Assembly: GCF_019428685.1 (NCBI RefSeq)
Contig: NZ_CP080096.1
Location: 3,286,001 to 3,350,000 of the forward strand
Length of the DNA: 64,000 nt
Direction of reading: 5' to 3'
DNA from: Paraburkholderia edwinii
Lineage (GTDB): Bacteria > Pseudomonadota > Gammaproteobacteria > Burkholderiales > Burkholderiaceae
Part shown: piece by piece, positions 58,168 through 64,000 of the stretch
Layout: every line of letters begins with the position of its first letter
Position numbering within the stretch: position 1 is the stretch's first letter
Made by a program: the position numbers and the translations under genes
The notes under the pieces: model-generated
The model's input: the letters and a program-made list of their open reading frames with translations, nothing else
What the model was told of the DNA's origin: nothing
Databases searched by the model: none

Positions 58168-59235
58168 TTACAGCGCAGCAACGACCGCATCGCCCATCGC
58201 CGCGGTGCCGACCTGCTGGCAGCCCGGCGTCACGATATCGCCGGTGCGGTAACCCTGTTCGAGCACCTTCTTCACCGCGTTTTCGATGCGATCGGCCTGC
58301 TCCGCCCTGTTCAGCGAATAGCGCAGCATCATCGCGGCCGAGAGAATTGTGGCGAGCGGATTTGCCACGCCCTTGCCGGCGATATCGGGCGCCGAACCGT
58401 GCGACGGCTCGTACAGGCCCTTGTTGTTCTTATCGAGCGACGCGGACGGCAGCATGCCGATCGAGCCCGTCAGCATCGCCGCTTCGTCGGACAGAATATC
58501 GCCGAACATATTGCCGGTGACGATCACGTCGAACGACTTCGGCGCCTTCACGAGCTGCATCGCCGCGTTGTCGACGTACATGTGCGACAGCTCGACGTCC
58601 GCGTATTCCTTCGCGACGTCGATCACCACGTCTTTCCACAGTTGCGACGTTTCGAGCACGTTCGACTTGTCGACCGAGCACAGCTTCTTGCCGCGCTTTT
58701 GCGCAGCCTGAAACGCGACATGTGCAATGCGGCGCACTTCGGGCTCCGAATAGCGCATCGTGTCGAAGCCTTCCTTCGCGCCGGCGAACGGGCCGTCCGG
58801 CGCCTCACGCAGGCCGCGCGGCGAACCGAAATAGATGTCGCCGTTCAGTTCGCGCACGATCAGGATGTCGAGGCCCGAGACGATTTCCGGCTTCAGCGAC
58901 GATGCGCCCGTCAACTGCGCGTAGCAGATCGCCGGACGGAAGTTCGCGAACAGCTGCAGATGCTTGCGCAAGCCCAGAATCGCCTGCTCCGGACGCAGCG
59001 CGCGCTCGAGCTTGTCGTACTTCCAGTCGCCGACCGCGCCGAACAGGATCGCATCGGCTTCTTTCGCGAGCTTCAGCGTCGCGTCGGGCAACGGATGACC
59101 GGCCGCTTCGTAACCCGCGCCGCCGACCGGCGCCTCTTCGAGCTCGAATTTTTCGCCAAGCTTGTTGAGCACCTTCACGGCTTCCTTGACGATTTCCGGA
59201 CCGATGCCGTCGCCGGGCAATACTGCAATTTTCAT
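58168..59235 (-). CDS. leuB: 3-isopropylmalate dehydrogenase
   Basis: A 355-aa decarboxylating dehydrogenase of leucine synthesis. Opens [15 protein letters not shown]; substrate-binding Arg residues are in [25 protein letters not shown], read in pieces, and the metal/substrate block is [14 protein letters not shown] followed by [13 protein letters not shown]. It lies 48 nt after leuD in a leuC-leuD-leuB order. Confidence 0.96.
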   Translation of the reverse strand: MKIAVLPGDGIGPEIVKEAVKVLNKLGEKFELEEAPVGGAGYEAAGHPLPDATLKLAKEADAILFGAVGDWKYDKLERALRPEQAILGLRKHLQLFANFRPAICYAQLTGASSLKPEIVSGLDILIVRELNGDIYFGSPRGLREAPDGPFAGAKEGFDTMRYSEPEVRRIAHVAFQAAQKRGKKLCSVDKSNVLETSQLWKDVVIDVAKEYADVELSHMYVDNAAMQLVKAPKSFDVIVTGNMFGDILSDEAAMLTGSIGMLPSASLDKNNKGLYEPSHGSAPDIAGKGVANPLATILSAAMMLRYSLNRAEQADRIENAVKKVLEQGYRTGDIVTPGCQQVGTAAMGDAVVAAL

Positions 59236-59283
59236 GCGTGTTCCTTTATTCGTGTATGGCAGGACGAAACGTCGATCAGCCGA

Positions 59284-59937
59284 TTAGCCGACGATGCGAT
59301 GGCCGAGCCACGGCTGCTTGGCGAGCCGCTCCGCTTCGTACTGGCGAATCTTGTCCGACTGACGCAGCGTCAGGCCGATATCGTCGAAGCCGTTCAGCAG
59401 ACAGTACTTGCGGAATGCGTCGACCTCGAACTGGTATTCAGCGCTGCCGTCGGTCTTGCGCACAACCTGCTGGTCGAGATCGATGGTCAGCTGGAAACCG
59501 TTGAACGCGTTGGTTTCGTTGAACAGATGATCGACCTGCTGTTCCGTCAGCACGATCGGCAGCAGACCGTTCTTGAAGCAGTTGTTATAGAAAATATCCG
59601 CGAAGCTCGGCGCGATCAGCGCGCGAAAGCCGTATTGCTGCAACGCCCACGGTGCGTGCTCACGCGAGCTGCCGCAACCGAAGTTCTGGCGCGCGAGCAA
59701 AACCGACGCGCCCTGATAGCGCGGCTGGTTCAACACGAAGTCCGGATTCAGCGGACGCTTCGAGTTGTCCATGCCCGGTTCGCCGTGGTCCAGATAACGC
59801 CACTCGTCGAACGCATTCGGGCCGAAGCCCGAGCGCTTGATCGACTTCAGAAACTGCTTCGGAATGATCGCGTCCGTATCGACGTTCTCGCGATCGAGCG
59901 GTGCGACGAGGCCGGTGTGTACGGTGAATTTGTCCAT
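59284..59937 (-). CDS. leuD: 3-isopropylmalate dehydratase small subunit
   Basis: A 217-aa subunit that completes the isomerase active site with LeuC. Family blocks [14 protein letters not shown] (19-32) and [14 protein letters not shown] are present. Typical length. It starts 13 nt after the leuC stop, so the pair is cotranscribed. Confidence 0.96.
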   Translation of the reverse strand: MDKFTVHTGLVAPLDRENVDTDAIIPKQFLKSIKRSGFGPNAFDEWRYLDHGEPGMDNSKRPLNPDFVLNQPRYQGASVLLARQNFGCGSSREHAPWALQQYGFRALIAPSFADIFYNNCFKNGLLPIVLTEQQVDHLFNETNAFNGFQLTIDLDQQVVRKTDGSAEYQFEVDAFRKYCLLNGFDDIGLTLRQSDKIRQYEAERLAKQPWLGHRIVG

Positions 59938-59950
59938 GACGCTGTGCCTC

Positions 59951-61360
59951 TTAACCCAGTTTGCGAATATCGACGAAATGGCCTTCGATGGCGGCCGCGG
60001 CAGCCATCGCGGGGCTCACGAGATGCGTGCGCCCGCCTGCACCCTGACGGCCCTCGAAGTTGCGGTTCGACGTCGACGCGCAGCGCTCGCCCGGCTCCAG
60101 ACGATCGGAGTTCATCGCGAGGCACATCGAGCAGCCCGGCTCGCGCCATTCGAAACCGGCGTCGGTGAACACCTTGTCGAGGCCTTCGCGTTCCGCTTGC
60201 GCCTTCACGAGGCCCGAGCCCGCCACGACCATCGCGAGACGGATATTCGGCGCGATGCGGCGGCCGAGCTTCTTCACGACCCACGCGGCCGCACGCAAAT
60301 CTTCGATACGAGCATTCGTGCACGAGCCGATAAAAATCTTGTCCGGCTTGATCGATTCGATCGGCAGATTCGGTTCGAGCGCCATGTACTTCAGCGCGCG
60401 CTCGATTGCATCGCGCTTGACCGGATCCTTCTCGCGTTCCGGATCGGGCACGCGGCCGTCAATCGACGTGACCATTTCCGGCGACGTCCCCCACGTAACC
60501 TGCGGCACGATTTCCGCGGCGTTCAGCTCGACCACACGATCGAAATGCGCGCCCGGATCCGACGTGAACTGCTTCCAGTACGTGACGGCCTGATCCCATT
60601 CGGCGGCCGTCGGCGAGAACGGCCGGCCTTTCAGATACTCGACCGTCGTATCGTCGACAGCGACCATGCCGGCGCGCGCGCCCGCTTCGATCGCCATGTT
60701 GCAGACCGTCATGCGGCCTTCCATCGACAGCGCGCGAATCGTCGAGCCGCCGAATTCGATCGCATAGCCGGTGCCGCCCGCCGTGCCGATCTTGCCGATG
60801 ATCGCCAGCACGATGTCTTTCGCGGTACAGCCGCGCGGCAGCGTGCCTTCAACCTTGACGAGCATGTTCTTGCTCTTTTTCTGCAGCAGCGTTTGCGTGG
60901 CCAGCACGTGCTCCACTTCCGACGTGCCGATGCCGTGCGCGAGCGCGCCGAACGCGCCGTGCGTCGACGTATGCGAATCGCCGCACACGATCGTCATGCC
61001 GGGCAGCGTCGCACCCTGTTCCGGCCCGATGATGTGCACGATGCCCTGCCGCAGGTCGTTCATCTTGAACTGCGTAATACCGAACGAATCGCAGTTCGCA
61101 TCGAGCGTATCGACCTGCAGCTTCGAAACGGGATCGGCAATGCCGTGACTGCGGTCAGTGGTGGGGACGTTGTGATCGGACACGGCCAGGTTCGCGCTGA
61201 TGCGCCACACGGGACGCTGGTTCAGCTTCAGGCCTTCGAATGCCTGGGGGCTCGTCACTTCGTGCAGCAGATGACGGTCGATGTAGAGAAGCGTCGTGCC
61301 GTCGTCTTCCGTGTGGACCACGTGGGTGTTCCACAATTTGTCGTAGAGAGTCTGTGCCAT
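59951..61360 (-). CDS. leuC: 3-isopropylmalate dehydratase large subunit
   Basis: A 469-aa aconitase-family enzyme from ATG 61360 ([10 protein letters not shown]). The 4Fe-4S ligands are a Cys in FIGSCTNAR and two in [24 protein letters not shown] is another signature. It isomerises 2- to 3-isopropylmalate. The frame is open upstream to 61531, but that part has no family similarity. Confidence 0.96.
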   Translation of the reverse strand: MAQTLYDKLWNTHVVHTEDDGTTLLYIDRHLLHEVTSPQAFEGLKLNQRPVWRISANLAVSDHNVPTTDRSHGIADPVSKLQVDTLDANCDSFGITQFKMNDLRQGIVHIIGPEQGATLPGMTIVCGDSHTSTHGAFGALAHGIGTSEVEHVLATQTLLQKKSKNMLVKVEGTLPRGCTAKDIVLAIIGKIGTAGGTGYAIEFGGSTIRALSMEGRMTVCNMAIEAGARAGMVAVDDTTVEYLKGRPFSPTAAEWDQAVTYWKQFTSDPGAHFDRVVELNAAEIVPQVTWGTSPEMVTSIDGRVPDPEREKDPVKRDAIERALKYMALEPNLPIESIKPDKIFIGSCTNARIEDLRAAAWVVKKLGRRIAPNIRLAMVVAGSGLVKAQAEREGLDKVFTDAGFEWREPGCSMCLAMNSDRLEPGERCASTSNRNFEGRQGAGGRTHLVSPAMAAAAAIEGHFVDIRKLG

Positions 61361-61731
61361 GGTATGCGGGGTAGTAGTGACTACGAGCGAACTACAAAGC
61401 GATGCTGTCGGGCAATTATGCCACGCAGTGCGCTTCGGCTGCGCACGGAAATCTGAAAAAACCGATAGAAAACAGTAGCTTGGGTGGTAGTGTCGATACC
61501 TGTATGGGTGGCACCCGGCAACACCCGGCAACCCGAGCCATGCATGGCGACCCTTCGTGAAGGAAAACGAAGAACCCGCATTGCGTCAATCAAACCGGCA
61601 CTGTGCTTGCAGTAGTGCGCGTTCGCTCGCGCCAATGAAAAACGCCTCAACGGCATTGAGCCCGTTGAGGCGTTTTTGTCATGCTTGCGAACCCGCGGCC
61701 TAAGTGACGCGCCCTAAGCCACGCGCGCGGC
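61361..61731. other. 371-bp region between gltA and leuC
   Basis: It contains the gltA terminator (61640-61677) and about 280 nt of leader before leuC. The leader has short direct repeats (CACCCGGCAA twice, 61509-61531) and a CATAAT that could be a -10 on the minus strand at 61420-61415, but no matching -35. No leucine-rich leader peptide is apparent. Confidence 0.45.
61640..61677 (-). terminator. Rho-independent terminator downstream of gltA
   Basis: AAAACGCCTCAACGG and its partner CCGTTGAGGCGTTTTT form a long GC-rich stem with a ~6-nt loop. T-runs flank both sides, so it can work in both directions; on the minus strand it lies about 55 nt after the gltA stop. Confidence 0.88.
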
Positions 61732-63033
61732 TTAGCGCTTCGCGATCGGCTTCGCTTCGCGCGGCGTATCGCCGATAAACAGCTGACGCGGACGGCCGAT
61801 CTTCTGCTCAGGATCCGCAATCATTTCGTTCCATTGCGCAATCCAGCCCACCGTACGCGCCATCGCGAAGATGCAGGTGAACATCGAGGTCGGAATGCCA
61901 AGTGCGCGCTGCACGATGCCCGAGTAGAAGTCGACGTTCGGATACAGCTTGCGCGACACGAAGTATTCGTCTTCGAGCGCGATCTTCTCGAGCGCCATCG
62001 CGAGCTTGAACAGGGGGTCGTCGTGCAGGCCCAGTTCCTCGAGCACTTCGTGGCATGTCTCGCGCATCAGCTTCGCGCGCGGGTCGTAGTTCTTGTACAC
62101 GCGGTGACCGAAGCCCATCAGCTTCACGCCCGAGTTCTTGTCCTTCACCTGCTTGATGAACTCGGGGATGTTGTCGACCGTGCCGATTTCTTCGAGCATG
62201 TTCAGCGCGGCTTCGTTTGCACCGCCGTGCGCCGGGCCCCACAGACATGCGATACCGGCTGCGATACACGCAAACGGGTTGGCGCCCGACGAACCGGCCA
62301 GACGCACCGTCGAGGTCGACGCGTTCTGCTCGTGGTCCGCATGCAGAATCAGGATGCGGTCGAGCGCGCGCACGAGCACGTCGTTGACCTTGTACTCTTC
62401 ACACGGATTCGAGAACATCATCCGCATGAAGTTTGCGCTATACGACAGGTTGTTCTGCGGATAAACGAACGGCTGGCCGATGCTGTACTTGTACGCCATC
62501 GCGACCAGCGTGGGCAGCTTCGCGATCATGCGGATCGCCGATACTTCACGGTGACGCGGATTGTTGATGTCGAGCGAGTCGTGATAGAACGCCGACAGCG
62601 CGCCGACCGCCGCCACGAGAATCGCCATCGGATGCGCGTCGCGACGGAAGCCACGGAAGAAGAACTGCATCTGCTCGTGCACCATCGTGTGATTCGTGAC
62701 GGTCTTGACGAACTCTTCCTTCTCCTGCGCGTTCGGCAGCTCGCCCTTCAGCAGCAGGTAGCAGGTCTCGAGGAAGTCTGCATTCTGCGCAAGGTTGTCG
62801 ATCGGGAAGCCGCGATACAGCAGCTCACCCTTGTCCCCATCGATGTAGGTGATCGCCGAGTTGCACGCAGCCGTCGACATGAAGCCCGGGTCGTACGTGA
62901 ACTTGCCGGTCTGGCCGTACAGTTTGCGGATGTCGATCACATCCGGGCCCAACGTGCCCTTGTAGATCGGCATTTCGACGCTCGGCGAGTTGTCGCTGAA
63001 CGATAGCGTGGCTTTAACATCTGACGGGGTCAT
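61732..63033 (-). CDS. gltA: citrate synthase
   Basis: A 433-aa hexameric-type (type II) citrate synthase. Active-site residues are H269 ([10 protein letters not shown]), H310 ([13 protein letters not shown]) and D368 (PNVDFYSG). It condenses acetyl-CoA with oxaloacetate at the entry to the TCA cycle. ATG 63033 follows GAGGATGTGCT. It lies next to sdhB/sdhE, separated by a 137-nt gap that should contain its promoter. Confidence 0.97.
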   Translation of the reverse strand: MTPSDVKATLSFSDNSPSVEMPIYKGTLGPDVIDIRKLYGQTGKFTYDPGFMSTAACNSAITYIDGDKGELLYRGFPIDNLAQNADFLETCYLLLKGELPNAQEKEEFVKTVTNHTMVHEQMQFFFRGFRRDAHPMAILVAAVGALSAFYHDSLDINNPRHREVSAIRMIAKLPTLVAMAYKYSIGQPFVYPQNNLSYSANFMRMMFSNPCEEYKVNDVLVRALDRILILHADHEQNASTSTVRLAGSSGANPFACIAAGIACLWGPAHGGANEAALNMLEEIGTVDNIPEFIKQVKDKNSGVKLMGFGHRVYKNYDPRAKLMRETCHEVLEELGLHDDPLFKLAMALEKIALEDEYFVSRKLYPNVDFYSGIVQRALGIPTSMFTCIFAMARTVGWIAQWNEMIADPEQKIGRPRQLFIGDTPREAKPIAKR

Positions 63034-63170
63034 AGCACATCCTCAATCGAAAGTAGAAAACAGGGTTTCGATAATTGCACGCCTTCTCGGCCATGCTTGC
63101 GGTACGGTCGCGGTGGTGGTCCCATCACCGGCAATCCAGCCGCCGGTGCACAATCGGTCACACCCGCCGG

Positions 63171-63443
63171 TCACGCCGTGCGCAGCATGTCGAGGACCCG
63201 TCTGACGTCCGGGTCGGCCAGGTCGCCTTCAGGTTCCTTGCGGGTGAGCAGCAAGTCCATCAGGTCGTTATCGCTCAGCTCGAGCAGGCGCGTCAGCGCG
63301 CCAACGTCCGCATCACTGAGGTCATGCTCATATCGGCTGAAAAAACGTTCGAAGATCAGATCGTTTTCCAGCAGGCCGCGCCGTGCGCGCCAGCGTAGGC
63401 GCGCGCGGCGAAGAGGGTCGGACTGATGCGATGATTCGTCCAT
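63171..63443 (-). CDS. sdhE: succinate dehydrogenase assembly factor 2 (FAD assembly factor)
   Basis: A 90-aa SdhE/YgfY-type protein that promotes covalent flavinylation of SdhA. The core RRARLRWRARRGLLENDLIF carries the RGLLE variant of the RGxxE motif, followed by the acidic helical bundle. Start 63443 (MDESSHQSDPL) fits the family length. The frame is open to an ATG at 63527, one base after the sdhB stop, but the extra 28 codons are translated from a palindromic repeat and look accidental. Confidence 0.88.
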   Translation of the reverse strand: MDESSHQSDPLRRARLRWRARRGLLENDLIFERFFSRYEHDLSDADVGALTRLLELSDNDLMDLLLTRKEPEGDLADPDVRRVLDMLRTA

Positions 63444-63478
63444 ATCAGTACGCGCAGAACCGCTCCCTGGCGTACCGA

Positions 63479-63497
63479 CTGCCCCCTCAGGGGGCAG
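63479..63497. repeat. REP-like palindrome between sdhB and sdhE
   Basis: CTGCCCCCT-C-AGGGGGCAG is a perfect 9+1+9 inverted repeat with no T-run. Translated flanks give PHAPHRSLPPEGAVGTP, a sequence I recall as a frequent spurious N-terminus in Burkholderia annotations, which suggests a dispersed intergenic element. Confidence 0.6.
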
Positions 63498-63528
63498 CGA
63501 TCGATGGGGAGCGTGGGGGTCACTCATA

Positions 63529-64000
63529 TCAGACAGTGCGGCGCACCATCAATTCCTTGATCTTGCCGATCGCCTTCGTCGGGTTGAGCCCCTTCGGGCA
63601 CACGTCGACGCAGTTCATGATCGTATGGCAGCGGAACAGACGGTACGGATCTTCCAGATTGTCGAGGCGCTCGCCGGTCGCTTCGTCGCGGCTGTCCGCA
63701 ATGAAGCGATAGGCTTGCAACAGGCCCGCCGGACCGACGAACTTGTCCGGATTCCACCAGAAGCTCGGGCACGATGTCGAGCAGCTCGCGCACAGAATGC
63801 ACTCATAAAGGCCGTCGAGCTCGTCGCGCTGTTCCGGCGACTGCAGGCGCTCCTTCTCGGGCGGCGGCGTGTCGTTGATCAGGTACGGCTTGATCGAGTG
63901 ATACTGGTTGAAGAACTGCGTCATGTCGACGATCAGGTCGCGCACGACCGGCAGGCCCGGCAGCGGGCGCAGCACAATCTTCTGCGGCAGATCGTTGAGG
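63529..64000 (-). CDS. sdhB: succinate dehydrogenase iron-sulphur subunit (5' end outside the window)
   Basis: The C-terminal ~157 residues of SdhB, open to the window edge. Cys clusters [16 protein letters not shown] and [17 protein letters not shown] hold the 4Fe-4S and 3Fe-4S centres that carry electrons from SdhA to ubiquinone in complex II. The 2Fe-2S domain and start codon lie beyond 64000. Confidence 0.96.
   Translation of the reverse strand, partial: LNDLPQKIVLRPLPGLPVVRDLIVDMTQFFNQYHSIKPYLINDTPPPEKERLQSPEQRDELDGLYECILCASCSTSCPSFWWNPDKFVGPAGLLQAYRFIADSRDEATGERLDNLEDPYRLFRCHTIMNCVDVCPKGLNPTKAIGKIKELMVRRTV

Noticed and set aside
61361..61731. Leucine attenuator upstream of leuC
   Set aside because: No short Leu-rich leader ORF and no terminator/antiterminator pair next to leuC; the only hairpin belongs to gltA.

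Overview
The window reads as a housekeeping-rich stretch of a GC-rich betaproteobacterium of the Burkholderia/Paraburkholderia/Caballeronia/Trinickia group. The evidence is the combined gene order truA-trpF-trpB-DNA methyltransferase-trpA-accD-folC-dedD-cvpA-purF-metZ and asd-leuB-leuD-leuC-gltA-sdhE-sdhB, the Xre/RES module, a DUF3563 gene, and a FAD-glucose-dehydrogenase-type gene trio. In multi-chromosome Burkholderia this trp/leu/glt block lies on the second chromosome, so the window may too (inference). No rRNA, tRNA, CRISPR array, transposase or phage gene is visible. Genus and species cannot be fixed from the sequence alone.

Layout. 1-2.8 kb: possible tail of an upstream gene, a DUF3563 small protein with a well-formed promoter, a PHB-depolymerase-type esterase and a PAP2 membrane phosphatase. 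2.8-6.4 kb: molybdate uptake, modA-modB-modC with a convergent modE regulator and a candidate ModE operator before modA. 6.5-13 kb: CYTH/CHAD protein, SDR oxidoreductase, tautomerase with a divergent LysR regulator, a two-gene Xre-RES toxin-antitoxin module and a metallophosphatase. 13.2-17.1 kb: a membrane-anchored FAD dehydrogenase complex (small subunit, GMC flavoprotein, tri-haem cytochrome c), read leftward. 17.5-18.2 kb: DUF1345 protein.

18.8-37.7 kb is a large rightward alpha-glucan/trehalose locus: glgE, a treS-maltokinase fusion, glgB, glgX, treZ, malQ and treY. It encodes two linked routes. TreS-Mak-GlgE-GlgB turns trehalose into maltose-1-phosphate and then branched alpha-glucan. 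GlgX-MalQ-TreY-TreZ debranches and remodels glucan and returns trehalose. Several junctions overlap by 1-8 nt, so much of it is probably cotranscribed. glgC, glgA and glgP are absent here.

37.8-41.6 kb: CBS/CorC membrane protein, a degenerate histidine-kinase-like protein, FKBP peptidyl-prolyl isomerase and an AraC regulator. From 41.8 kb to the end nearly everything is on the minus strand: methionine (metZ, asd), purine (purF), folate (folC), fatty acid (accD), tryptophan (trpF, trpB, trpA), tRNA modification (truA), cell-pole/envelope (fimV, dedD, cvpA), leucine (leuB, leuD, leuC) and the TCA cycle (gltA, sdhE, sdhB cut by the window edge).

A recurring oddity is the density of short tandem arrays (7, 12, 14 and 15 bp units). 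They lie between genes and also in frame inside genes: the ModA signal peptide, RES toxin, cytochrome c linker, TreY, FimV and the TruA N-terminus. Other points for follow-up are paired GGGTTWTCCC palindromes on the DUF3563 promoter, a likely inactive GH13-like domain fused in front of GlgE, an insertion in the RES toxin, a histidine kinase without an ATPase signature, and a 42-codon Thr/Ile/Lys-rich ORF beside structured DNA between leuB and asd.
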